Shown here: positions 24,744 through 34,561 of the stretch, in pieces
How the letters are laid out: the number at the start of each line of letters is the position of its first letter
Position numbering within the stretch: position 1 is the first letter of the stretch
Assembly (NCBI GenBank): GCA_010909725.1
Contig: JAACMV010000014.1
Coordinates: 972,501 to 1,036,500 of the forward strand
DNA length: 64,000 bases
Reading direction: 5' to 3'
Origin: Picochlorum sp. 'celeri'
Taxonomy: Eukaryota > Chlorophyta > Trebouxiophyceae
Notes under the pieces: model-generated
The model's database searches: none
Seen by the model: the letters and a program-made list of their open reading frames with translations, nothing else
Told to the model about the DNA's origin: nothing
Program-made: the position numbers and the translations under genes

Positions 24744-25886
24744 TTACAGCAAGGGCATGTTGCCTTCTAAAAAGTCATTTTTGAAAGGTGTGGTCTTTGA
24801 TAGGATGAAAAAGACTGGCACACCTGGAATGACATGGTCATCTCTGCTGATCACTTGACCCAAGGTGTGGGCTGTGTTGACTCGTATCCATGTGGCTCCT
24901 TGAGGGCCGTACCTCTCTGGGCCTTGATCTGCGACAGAGGGCCAGCCACCAAAGAGAGCTTCGATCAAATCATTGCGAGCGATTGGTTTGGCAGCGTGGC
25001 TCAGATAATATATTTCTATTGAATCTCTCGTGTATGTGGCGTCGGTATCCCATGCCAGGGGCGGGGCGTCAGCCCCAAACATGACATCCAAGTGGTCTTT
25101 GAAAGTGTCATGTTCACCAAAGTCCTCAATAGCGTCACTCTGCATGCCTCCTTCTGGGTAGAAGAAGAGTACCGGCCATCGAACTTCGCCATCTTCTATT
25201 CGTGGTTTTCTACTTCCGATGCCAAACTGTGGCCTACCAATCTTCCATCCACGGGATTCTAAGACGCTCGCCATCTCTGCCGCTGGCTTTTTCAACTCGT
25301 ACTGGCGTGCAGCCTCTGCAGCAGCAGCTTTCCTTCGTTTCTCTTCCTCAGCTACCGATCCTTGCAGAATTTTTAATATTCCTTCATTTTCAGGATCAAT
25401 CTCGAGTCCTTTTGCGCAAAACGACCTACATTCTTCCCACAGTGATATGGCTGCTGCTGCCTTGGCAGCTCTATAATAGGCCTTGATATTTCTTTCATCA
25501 TACAGGATGGCATCCTTGGCATCCAGCAACGCATTTCTGTAATTACCCAGGAGAAGATTCACATGAGCTCGATTGGAATAGACGACAGATTTCAGCGGTC
25601 TATCTTCGATGCCCTCAACCTGAAGGCCCTGGGTGTATTGGTCAATAGCTTGCCTCAGGTAAAACTTTTTCCGGTGCTGCATACCAGTCTGCAGGGCTCT
25701 ATTACCTTGCTCCTTGAACCCAAGAAGCCTTTCATCTGGACTTGTATCTTCAATGATTGAATTAATGGCGGCAAGGTCTGGATTATCCTCGTCATTGGGC
25801 ATTTCATCCCAGAAGAGTGCCGGAAGGCTGTCTTGGTCTCCTCCTTGCGGCTTTCGATCATGACCTATTTCTTCCACTGAGCTCAT
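24744..25886 (-). CDS. TTC4: TTC4/CNS1-type TPR co-chaperone
   Basis: A single-exon frame of 380 residues. Residues ~50-190 form a TPR domain (FKEQGNRALQTG, VVYSNRAHVNLLLGNYRNALLDAKDAI, KAYYRAAKAAAAI). A basic-alanine helix follows (EEEKRRKAAAAEAARQ). The C-terminal wheel domain has WPVLFFYPEGGMQSD, DTFKDHLDVMF and YYLSHAAKP. This is the arrangement of TTC4/Cns1, an Hsp90 and Hsp70 co-chaperone important for client folding and, in yeast, essential. The N-terminal LPALFWDEMP motif is also typical. The start is the first ATG. It lies head to tail with TSR2; no shared regulation is implied. Confidence 0.9.
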   Translation of the reverse strand: MSSVEEIGHDRKPQGGDQDSLPALFWDEMPNDEDNPDLAAINSIIEDTSPDERLLGFKEQGNRALQTGMQHRKKFYLRQAIDQYTQGLQVEGIEDRPLKSVVYSNRAHVNLLLGNYRNALLDAKDAILYDERNIKAYYRAAKAAAAISLWEECRSFCAKGLEIDPENEGILKILQGSVAEEEKRRKAAAAEAARQYELKKPAAEMASVLESRGWKIGRPQFGIGSRKPRIEDGEVRWPVLFFYPEGGMQSDAIEDFGEHDTFKDHLDVMFGADAPPLAWDTDATYTRDSIEIYYLSHAAKPIARNDLIEALFGGWPSVADQGPERYGPQGATWIRVNTAHTLGQVISRDDHVIPGVPVFFILSKTTPFKNDFLEGNMPLL

Positions 25887-26281
25887 TGTTGGAATAAAAA
25901 TACTATTTATTTAATGTGTGTGTAAAAGTATACAGATGTGGTGGTTTTTTGGGGGGGCAATTGTAATAAATTTTCTTAATAATTGCATGACATGCACAGA
26001 CACATGTCACACTCTCTGGACTCCTTATTCGATCCACTCTTCGATGGATAAAGTCCTAAATGCATATAGACTGATATTCAGTATGTGCTAGAGAAGAGAT
26101 GCATGCATGGGATCAGAAGGCCATGTTGGGTGTATGTATCGTATTAAGGAGAGTGCCTGGGAGAGATCTGGTTCGCTAGAGGGAGACCTGTGTCGTCCAT
26201 GGAAACTGGACAATTGTCTTGAATCATACAGATTTTTTTGTACGATTGGTACAAAGTATACATTGGTGTTGGCTGAAGGGA
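25887..26281. other. Divergent promoter region, TTC4 and Nudix genes
   Basis: This ~400 bp segment separates two divergent genes and holds both promoters and 5' UTRs. It contains a G8 run (25953-25960) and a short GTGTGTGT tract. Open frames on the plus strand at 26107 run into the Nudix first exon but in a different frame and are not supported. Confidence 0.45.
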
Positions 26282-27461
26282 ATGTTCCGTCTGTCGCGAT
26301 TGACACAAAGAGTTCCTTGCCTTGTTTTTGGTGGTGGTCACAGGAAGAAGAAGACAATTCACCAACGAAGAGTAGCAACGAGCAGTCAGATGCATCAATG
26401 TCATGCAAAGATGGATTCCATGGTTCCATCGTTCATGACGTGGATTGACAGGTGTAATTCTGGGCTGGCATGTCAGCATGATGCTACCCAGTATGCTCCA
26501 TTTTCTGTGGATGGGCATGTTGTTGGTTACGTGGATACCACGTGCGTTTTTTTTTTCTTATTCCATGGCGTCAACATTATTCTATGTATATATATGAGAG
26601 TGTAACTGCGTGTAGATTTGTAAGGGATCATCTGCTGCGTTTTCCAGATGTGTTTCACATGGTGGATACAAGTGTCCAACTGGTTGAAAGGGTGAGACTC
26701 ATGAGTTTGCATGATCGGAGCAGTGCTGTGGCAATACCTCTGGCACAGTTGCACAAAGAAGGGATTATAACAGGATGGAGGGATGAAATGTATCCCGTGT
26801 TGACGTCATTTCATGCAGAGCCTGTCCTGTTGATGGAGAGGAGTGCATCTGTGTACTTTGGGATCAAGGCGTATGGTGTGCATGTGAATGGCTATGTCGA
26901 GAATGAAGATGGAAGTCTGGATATGTGGGTGGCTCGGAGAAGTAGCTCAAAGCCTACTTGGCCAGGAAAATTGGACCATATTGTGGCGGGTGGGCAACCG
27001 TACGGGATTTCTCCAATGGACAATGTTATTAAAGAGTGCTATGAAGAAGCAGGAATAGAACCAGAGTTGGCATCAAAAGCCGTGCCTGTTGGAGCTGTGT
27101 CTTATTGCTCTAAATATTCATATGGACTGAAGCGGGATGTGTTGTTTTGTTTGTACGTTGTTGTGCTGTATGTATCTTCATGCTTGCGACTTGATACGTT
27201 ACTACTTGTGTGTGCTGCTGCAGTGACTTGAAACTTCCACGTGATTTTCAGCCGCGCGTGAATGATGGGGAAGTCGAAGAATTTTATAAAGTCTCGGTCG
27301 ATGATGTTCTTGAGATTGTCGCTCGGACTGAAGGGGATGTATACAAAGACAACTGCAATTTGGTCGTGCTGGATTTCATGATACGACATGGTCTGTTATC
27401 ACCAAGCACACCTGCATATTTGGATATTCTAAGGGGACTGCGTGAAGCTGACCTTTCCTGA
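26282..27461 (+). CDS. DUF4743/Nudix hydrolase (thiamine-pyrophosphokinase-related type)
   Basis: Exons 26282-26541, 26616-27152 and 27224-27461 give 344 residues. The DUF4743 part follows the splice: HVVGYVDTT joins FVRDHLLRFPDVF, then RSSAVAIPLAQL and ITGWRDEMYPV. The Nudix part has HIVAGGQPYGISPMDNVIKEC and then YEEAGIEP, the modified Nudix box usual for this subfamily, where the first Glu is lost but the EE pair remains. Exon 3 continues FDLKLPRDFQPRVNDGEVEEF. Plant and yeast members hydrolyse damaged thiamine diphosphates. The residues from 26282 to 26410 (MFRLSRLTQRVPC) are basic and look like an organelle presequence; a shorter start at 26411 is possible. Introns are 74 and 71 bp, donors GTGCGT and GTACGT. 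Confidence 0.85.
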
Positions 27462-27507
27462 ATTAAACATATATTTAATACTTATATTATTCATGATAAT
27501 GCTATGT

Positions 27508-28756
<1,249 letters not shown>

Positions 28757-28992
28757 TTTGGATAGGATTTTGGCCAATGCTTCAATGAAATTGACTTTAA
28801 ATACTATCAAATTTAATATTGTGTTAATTTATTGCTGGATATGAGCCTCATATCCCTCGATGGCCATCGTTTCGAAGGTGGATAAGGAGGATAAGATTTG
28901 CGAGTCGCCCAATCTAGCAGGGATGTGGGGCATGCATGGGGACATGTCGGCCAAGGGCTTTCTGGACGTGATGCATTGGTTATGATGTGTTA

Positions 28993-30162
28993 TCACCCGG
29001 AGAAACATGATGTGCTAGGAGACCATATATGAAGCAGATTGTCGTAGAAGGAGCAGGTGGCCACCAAGCTCCTGCTGTGGTCCTGTCCAGGTTGTCTGTG
29101 GGACCATGATGCCCCGTATGCAAGGGTTTGCTGGTGAGGATAGTGCTCACATTCCTTCATGGTCCACGCATCTTCGCCTTGCGACACTATTCTATACACG
29201 AGAAATCCATTGTACATGCATGCGGTGAGAAGAAGCCGGGGGTCTTTTGGATGAGGTTTGAGCCTCCACACACCCCCTCCTGTTGTGTGCTCAAGAGTAC
29301 AGATGGGTCTCGAGGAATTCCTCCAGTCCCATATTCGAATGCATTCATCGTATGATCCTGTGAGAATTATATTAGGGTCTGATTCCATCTCTGAAATGCA
29401 GCAAACACCGGCTTGGTGTGTCTTCTTATCAAGGAAAAGTCTCCCTGAAGACTCTGGGATGCGTACATCCCAGGCCTGAAACAGCGCATCGTCTCCACCA
29501 CTGTACACAATCCTTCCTTTTTTATCCTCCACACGGGACCATACAGATACCCAAGCCTCCAGAGAATGGGCTTTCCAATCGTTGAGAGGGTGAACACCAT
29601 TGTTTGAATATTGAAACACCCTCACCCCTCCATCAGAGAATGAAGATGTGCATAGCAAGGACCCGTCCTGGTCACGAATAGTATCAATCGTCAATGCCAT
29701 TGAATCACATGTACATATTTCTACCTCTTCGTGTCCAGAAACTGGGTCTAATAACCTCACAGAGCCATCAGCTAGCGCCATGGCAACCACAGTCTGAGAC
29801 CCTCCCAGCTCACCAGGCACCCACTGGAGGTCGAATATCCCTTGAGAAGGCAAATCTATCACATCTAATGAATTTAAACTATCTTTCTGATTGCAGTCGA
29901 TGGACTCATTCACATCATAGATGTACAATTTTCCATGCCGAACTTGATTGGTCTCATCCAGTTGGTATGTTCCTGCTGCAAGCAGCCCTTCATATCCTGG
30001 GTTTGGATTCCAGTCAGCAACATCGGCATGTAAATCAAGTTTTATCTCGTGATATAATGTACAGTCTTCGTTCGTTATATGCGATGCCATGTGTTCCTCT
30101 GGTTGACTGACATGCAGAAGAAAGTCTGACATGTCAAGACTCGCAGCAGATAATGTGATCAA
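28993..30162 (-). CDS. DPH7: Diphthine methyltransferase (DPH7/WDR85-type WD40 protein)
   Basis: 389 residues in one exon, built of WD40 repeats. The family-specific blocks are YSGGDDALFQAWDVR, H-QAGVCCISEMESDPN, ILTGSYDECIRIWDWRN, TTGGGVWRLKPHP and VATCSFYDNLLHIW. DPH7 removes a methyl ester from the diphthine intermediate so that diphthamide can be completed on elongation factor 2. The exact start is uncertain: the open frame begins at 30162, but a methionine eleven codons later (MSDFLLHVSQ) is equally reasonable. No introns seen. Confidence 0.88.
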   Translation of the reverse strand: MITLSAASLDMSDFLLHVSQPEEHMASHITNEDCTLYHEIKLDLHADVADWNPNPGYEGLLAAGTYQLDETNQVRHGKLYIYDVNESIDCNQKDSLNSLDVIDLPSQGIFDLQWVPGELGGSQTVVAMALADGSVRLLDPVSGHEEVEICTCDSMALTIDTIRDQDGSLLCTSSFSDGGVRVFQYSNNGVHPLNDWKAHSLEAWVSVWSRVEDKKGRIVYSGGDDALFQAWDVRIPESSGRLFLDKKTHQAGVCCISEMESDPNIILTGSYDECIRIWDWRNSSRPICTLEHTTGGGVWRLKPHPKDPRLLLTACMYNGFLVYRIVSQGEDAWTMKECEHYPHQQTLAYGASWSHRQPGQDHSRSLVATCSFYDNLLHIWSPSTSCFSG

Positions 30163-30640
30163 TGCATCAATCTATGCATTTCGATGGATTTATATTATAT
30201 ATCATTGAGTAATTAATGGGGTAGATCGCGTGTATCATCTGGGTGGCCAGCATACTCTGGTACATTCTTGTGGAATGCCTATGAGCAAGGCTCAATATTG
30301 AGGATTCAAAAACCTCACCTCGAACTTTTGGTGGGTGAATTACCATCCTGCCATGTGTGAATACAAGAAACAAACTCCTCTCTTTGTCTGTGTATCAGCA
30401 TTGGCAGAGAATACATGCGACGATAGGCAATGATGCCTGTTGCACCCCTGCAGCACAGATGAGTTTCTGTTGCTGGATAACATTGTTCCAGGATGACAGT
30501 CCATGGCGGCAGGCCCTGAAGAATACCCGATGGGGTTCAATCCCGACAATGAGGGTATTAATTCACCATAATACTACAGGATTGGTGCGATACGAGTTGC
30601 TTCGTGGTACATTGGGCTCTATCGTCGTCAGTCTCACGCA
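30163..30640. other. Divergent promoter region, DPH7 and glycine-rich plastid protein
   Basis: The 478 bp between the two divergent start codons contains an AT-rich patch (30187-30220) and no supportable gene. A 105-codon plus-strand frame across 30357-30674 lacks domain signal and overlaps the next coding start in a different frame. Confidence 0.45.
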
Positions 30641-31276
30641 ATGCACGCAGCGTGCTCAAGAGGTGGTATCGTAAGACCACTCACTGCAGGGCCTTCTCGG
30701 CCGTCTATATATAGTGCTTATAGAGGATGTTCAATTCGCAATAGGAACGGGACAATGTGCAGGGCCTCTGGTGGCATGGGTGATTTTTTCAACAGGAAGA
30801 ATAATGACCAGGAGGCAGCACAAAAGGCACTTCAGGATGCATTCAAAGGCAAAAAGGACCCATGGGCGCTCGACGAAGAAAGAGCTCGAAAGCGAGGAGG
30901 CGGTGGTAATGGAGGAGGCGGTGGAGGAGGAGGAGGAGGAGGAGGAGGAGGAGGATTTAGCTTTGATGCATGGGGTGACGGTTTTATGCGATGGCTAAAA
31001 GGTACATTCAAGGCTCTTGCTGCCGCCTTGTGCTTTTTCGGATTCATCATTGCATTTACATTTTGGGAGCCTTTGTTGCAATTAGCGACGTCGATTGTTC
31101 GAACTATTCTTCGATTAGATGCTAGAAAAGAACAAGTTGCCTCAACTCCTGCAGCTACTCCAGATTTGGCAAGCCAGGAGGAGCTGGGCAACGTGGAAGA
31201 GGCAGTCATCAATCAATGGGCAGGACAAGAGCATCCAGATGTGGGTATTTCAGAAGACGAAGACAATGATGAATGA
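30641..31276 (+). CDS. Plastid-looking glycine-rich single-pass membrane protein, unknown function
   Basis: 211 residues, single exon. The N-terminal ~40 residues are rich in Arg, Ser and Ala with almost no acids (RPLTAGPSRPSIYSAYRG), as in plastid transit peptides. A charged segment (DQEAAQKALQDAFKGKKDPWALDEE) and a run of about 20 glycines follow. Then FSFDAWGDGFMRWLKG leads into one membrane helix (ALCFFGFIIAFTFWEPLLQL). The tail is acidic and ends SEDEDNDE. I do not recognise a named family. The amphipathic WGDGF segment before the helix is probably the conserved part. The GGA/GGN codon tract is a likely site of length variation. Its stop is 25 bp from the stop of the convergent zinc-finger gene. 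Confidence 0.65.
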   Translation: MHAACSRGGIVRPLTAGPSRPSIYSAYRGCSIRNRNGTMCRASGGMGDFFNRKNNDQEAAQKALQDAFKGKKDPWALDEERARKRGGGGNGGGGGGGGGGGGGGGFSFDAWGDGFMRWLKGTFKALAAALCFFGFIIAFTFWEPLLQLATSIVRTILRLDARKEQVASTPAATPDLASQEELGNVEEAVINQWAGQEHPDVGISEDEDNDE

Positions 31277-31301
31277 TATAGTGTTGTAAGTGACATTGAA
31301 T

Positions 31302-32045
31302 TTACACAAGTTTCACCATCTTTCCATCAATACTAAATGCACTACTTTTGCCCAGTTTCTTCTCCACTTTCTTCTCAGTGCACCCATGTTTTTCTAAAAA
31401 CGATTCTAAAGATTTCAACAGCTTTTTCTTCTTCATCTCACCACCGTGCTTTTTCAACGCCTCTGTCACAGTTGTCTTGAGTTGAGAGGAGAAGGATGTT
31501 TTTTTCTTCTCCTTATTCTTCTTCTTCTCCTTCTTGCTGCTGCTCTTCTTCTCCTTTTCAGATGCTTTTGATCTTTCCTTGACATCTTCCTTCGTCGTCG
31601 GCTCGTCCCCCACATGTCCATTTGTAGCAGGCACAGCAGATTGTGACTCCTTCAGCCGAGCCTTCACCCGCCGCACATGCTTTGCCCCTGTCGCATGACC
31701 CTCCAACGTCTGCCGACTCGTACACGTCACATTACAAACCTGACACACCCATGGAGCACTCGTACTCAAAAACTCTGCCCCAACAACATCTTTACTCGCC
31801 TCCCCATTCCCAGCACCACCACCATCATAATACCCCTTCTCTGCAAAACCACCCGGCTTTGTCGCTCCTTTCGCATACTTATCATGCTCTGTCACACACT
31901 GTGTATGTCCATGCACAGAAGAACAATCAAACTGCCTCGAGCAATCGATACACGTGAACGACGAAGTGTAACACTGCTGCATGTGGCCAGCCACTTTGGG
32001 CTTCTTTATACTATCCCCACATGCATCACAGTAAAACCAGGGCAT
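31302..32045 (-). CDS. LYAR-type zinc finger nucleolar protein
   Basis: 247 residues. The N-terminus MPWFYCDACGDSIKK, then HMQQC and FTCIDCSRQFD is the LYAR-type C2HC zinc finger pair. A second U1-like C2H2 finger (VCQVCNVTCTSRQTLEGHATG then KH) lies at ~100-125. A Lys/Ser/Glu-rich middle follows, and the C-terminus (LLKSLESFLEKHG, VEKKLGKSSAFSIDGKMVKL) matches the winged-helix-like tail of LYAR homologues. LYAR-type proteins are nucleolar and linked to rRNA processing. The extra U1-type finger in the middle is like the plant/algal form. Start chosen at the family-typical MPWF. Single exon. Confidence 0.85.
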   Translation of the reverse strand: MPWFYCDACGDSIKKPKVAGHMQQCYTSSFTCIDCSRQFDCSSVHGHTQCVTEHDKYAKGATKPGGFAEKGYYDGGGAGNGEASKDVVGAEFLSTSAPWVCQVCNVTCTSRQTLEGHATGAKHVRRVKARLKESQSAVPATNGHVGDEPTTKEDVKERSKASEKEKKSSSKKEKKKNKEKKKTSFSSQLKTTVTEALKKHGGEMKKKKLLKSLESFLEKHGCTEKKVEKKLGKSSAFSIDGKMVKLV

Positions 32046-32639
32046 GATATATAGATGTACTACTATATCTAAGTAATGTTATTATTAAACTAGAAGAAAT
32101 GTACGTATTCAGGAATGTGTGTTTCCTTCAATGAAAACATGCCACATGCCACACATGCAGATGTCAGTCTCTTGTGCCAACTGATTCTGACTCCCCAAGA
32201 GTCACACACAGGTATAAATATATATAATTTGGGTCATATAAATGCAGAGATCGATATCAATGAGTCGCAAGAATCGCCATCTTATAGCTTTGTCACAGTC
32301 TGCCATCAAGTACCCATTGGAGGCCATGTTCGACCGAATACTCTGTATTCATCATGCTGTGGCATACTTGGACCAAGTACCATGGGACTGGATCGAGCAA
32401 CTTGATACCAAATACGTTATATGTATCTATAGATCAGTATATAAACTATTGGGTTTGTTTGGAATCCATTTATTTGGACCATACGAAGAACGAGAAGAAT
32501 AGTCAGATCACGAAGAAGAAGATTCCAGAGTACCACTGTCCTGTTTTCAATCCTTCGATTCTTTCCTGTCAGACGCAGAGAATCGTAACTAATATATATT
32601 TATATTCATACGAGATACTGTACTACGAGTGAGAATACC
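32046..32639. other. Divergent promoter region, LYAR-type and p23 genes
   Basis: The 594 bp gap contains TATA-like patches (TATAAATATATATAAT, 32213-32228; ATATATATTTATATTC, 32592-32607) close to the p23 start. Short plus-strand frames (about 90 codons) overlap one another without domains and are not called. Confidence 0.45.
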
Positions 32640-33215
32640 ATGTCGACAACAACAGTCCGTCACCCAAACGTTTTATGGGCCCAGCGTTCTGGTCTCTTGT
32701 ACCTCACCATTGACGTACAAGACTGCAAAGACCCAGAGGTGCATGTGACCAATGATTCTGAGAAGAAGAGTGGGCGTGTGGTGTTTAAGGGCAAGGCCCA
32801 TTCCCATGCTACTGGCCCAGAGGAGCACGAGTATGAGCTGGATTTGGAATTGTTCGATGAGATCAACCCTGATGATGTGAAGCAGCATTCAACCGATAGG
32901 ACAATAAGTTTATTTATTGGTAAGAAGGAGGAAGGTCCGTTCTGGCCGCGTTTGCTCAAGGCAAGTGGCAAAGCGCCCTTGTATGTCAAGGCTGATTGGG
33001 ACAAGTGGGTGGATGAGGATGAAGAGGAGGAGGCCCCCGACCTCATGTCTGGCTTTGACATGTCTGCCCTTCAAAGCCTAGGAGGAGGTGGAGGAGCAGG
33101 AGGAGCAGGAGGCTTTGACCTCAGCCAGCTCGGAGACATGGCTGGCAAGATTGAGGGAGAAGATGATGACAGTGAGGAGGAGGACAATGATGAGCCACCT
33201 CCTTTGCAAAAGTAG
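32640..33215 (+). CDS. Hsp90 co-chaperone p23 (CS domain)
   Basis: 191 residues, one exon. The CS domain spans ~1-115: PNVLWAQRSGLLYLTIDVQD, VVFKGKAH, YELDLELFDEI and FWPRLLKASGKAPLYVKADWDKW. The W-PRL and K-DW-W patterns are p23 hallmarks. The tail is unstructured: an acidic DEDEEEEAPD, MSGFDMSALQSLGGG, a Gly/Ala spacer and a final acidic segment ending EPPPLQK. p23 stabilises the ATP-bound Hsp90-client complex in the cytosol. The Gly/Ala-rich tail with FDLSQL is like plant p23-1. Stop is 19 bp from the stop of the convergent lipoate ligase gene. Confidence 0.9.
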   Translation: MSTTTVRHPNVLWAQRSGLLYLTIDVQDCKDPEVHVTNDSEKKSGRVVFKGKAHSHATGPEEHEYELDLELFDEINPDDVKQHSTDRTISLFIGKKEEGPFWPRLLKASGKAPLYVKADWDKWVDEDEEEEAPDLMSGFDMSALQSLGGGGGAGGAGGFDLSQLGDMAGKIEGEDDDSEEEDNDEPPPLQK

Positions 33216-33234
33216 TAGTAATCATGTAACACAT

Positions 33235-34151
33235 TTATACGAGTCGTTTTGTACCAAACACAGCACCTGTGCGCCCTTTGGCTTTCTCTAATACATCCAT
33301 TGCCTCTTCCTCGGAGACGTGCAACCCCTTGAACACACCTTGCCTCTCCACACTCTCTATAATACCAGTCACAAAACTCTCCCTATCCGCTGAAATATCG
33401 CATACACGCGTCACGAACTCCCCATGAGAGCGATTCGATCGATACTGAGGAGCTTTAGGAGGCGTCTTGAGCAATGCCATCAGCTCATCTCGGTAATCAA
33501 ACAGAAAGGAGGTGTGATGTAACCATCTCCCACCAGAAATAGCCTGTGCATTCCCACCAATCTTTCGATCTCCAATCACAAAATCTGCGCCCCAGTATAT
33601 ATAGGTATGTCATGGCATCATCATCATAGATATATGTATTATCGATACAACGCACCATTCTCGCGCAGAGCAAAATCCCCATAGGCCGACATGTGCCCCG
33701 ACAGAAACCCAGCACACCACTCCATAATCTGCCGAGGAAACCTCTCCACTCCAGGCAAATCCCTCTCTCCATGCACAATAATACTCATCATCACCGTATC
33801 TTTATCCACAACAACAGTCCCCCCTCCAGTGAACCTCTTGATCAAAGGAACACCCATCCGAGTCGCATCATCCACATGGGCCATAACCTCTGGCTTGCCT
33901 GAAATTCCCAGCACAATACTTGGCACAGCCACCCCATCATTCACCACCAACCAGTTCGATCGAGTCGTACGAAACAACGCTTCTTCTAAATGCAACTGTG
34001 TCTCCACATCATGCCCTCGCATACGAACGATATTCATCGTCGGAGCCAGTGACCTGGCCGTACCATACTGTCGAGACACACCCTCGAAGAACAACTTCGT
34101 CTGTGCCACGATGCATGCATACACTGAAGATGATGAGGAAAACCCTCGCAT
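33235..34151 (-). CDS. Lipoate-protein ligase A homologue
   Basis: Exons 34151-33656 and 33584-33235 (71 bp intron, donor GTGCGT) give 281 residues. The catalytic core is readable: LVVNDGVAVPSIVLGISGKP, IKRFTGGGTVVVDKDT (the RxxGGGxVxHD-type motif with Asp in place of His-Asp), and across the splice YGDFALREND joined to FVIGDRKIGGNAQAI. The invariant Lys of GDRKIGGNAQ is present. These enzymes attach lipoate to E2 and H-protein subunits. The N-terminal ~38 residues (MRGFSSSSSVYACIVAQ) look like a mitochondrial or plastid presequence. The frame stays open further upstream to 34460, but that part overlaps promoter palindromes and is unlikely to be translated. Confidence 0.85.
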
Positions 34152-34561
34152 TACATATTCTGGGTTGTTTTTTAAAAAGACCAAGAAGGCGCGCGTTTTC
34201 TGTATCAAAAAGGGCAGGTGCATGCATTGCGCCCATCGATGGGCAGCCCAGATATCTGGGCTGCTGCCATTGGCCCATGACAAAGTCGACTGGCTGCCCG
34301 TTGCCTCTCCCTCTCTCAAAATTCCAAAAACAGTATTCAAATTCGAAAGTGCTATTATTGCACTTTTTTGTTGTGAAAAACAACACCGTATTGTTCTTGT
34401 GCAAAAAAACCGGGGAGGTCGGATTTTCTTTGACAAATTGAAGGGAATCGTTCCACGCAAAGGTCGGTCTACACGTTTGTATCCTCGTAAAAAAGAGTTT
34501 CAATAGAGCATTTGCTTTTTGAAACAATCAAAAAAAAAAACAACAGTAACACAGAGCAGTC
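34152..34561. promoter_or_regulatory. Bidirectional promoter of lipoate ligase and PABP with two adjoining palindromes
   Basis: The 410 bp between the divergent starts contains two perfect palindromes side by side: a 14 bp one at 34231-34244 (GCCCATCGATGGGC) and a 22 bp one at 34243-34264 centred on GATATC with AGCCCA/TGGGCT arms. Another GGCCCAT follows at 34273-34279. TGGGCY and GGCCCA motifs are the site II and UP1-type elements of plant genes for translation and growth; their meaning in this organism is inference. A-rich tracts lie nearer to the PABP start. Confidence 0.5.
34530..34540 (+). promoter_or_regulatory. A11 tract in PABP 5' leader
   Basis: Eleven adenines lie 21-31 bases before the PABP start codon, in an A-rich stretch that continues to the start. 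In animals, PABP mRNA carries A-rich 5' UTR tracts to which PABP binds to repress its own translation. The same logic here is inference from position and composition only. Confidence 0.4.

Noticed and set aside
33691..34527. Long plus- and minus-strand frames over the lipoate ligase exon and shared promoter
   Set aside because: Plus frames are antisense to the ligase. The minus extension to 34460 is promoter sequence and lacks homology-like features; the ligase start fits better at 34151.
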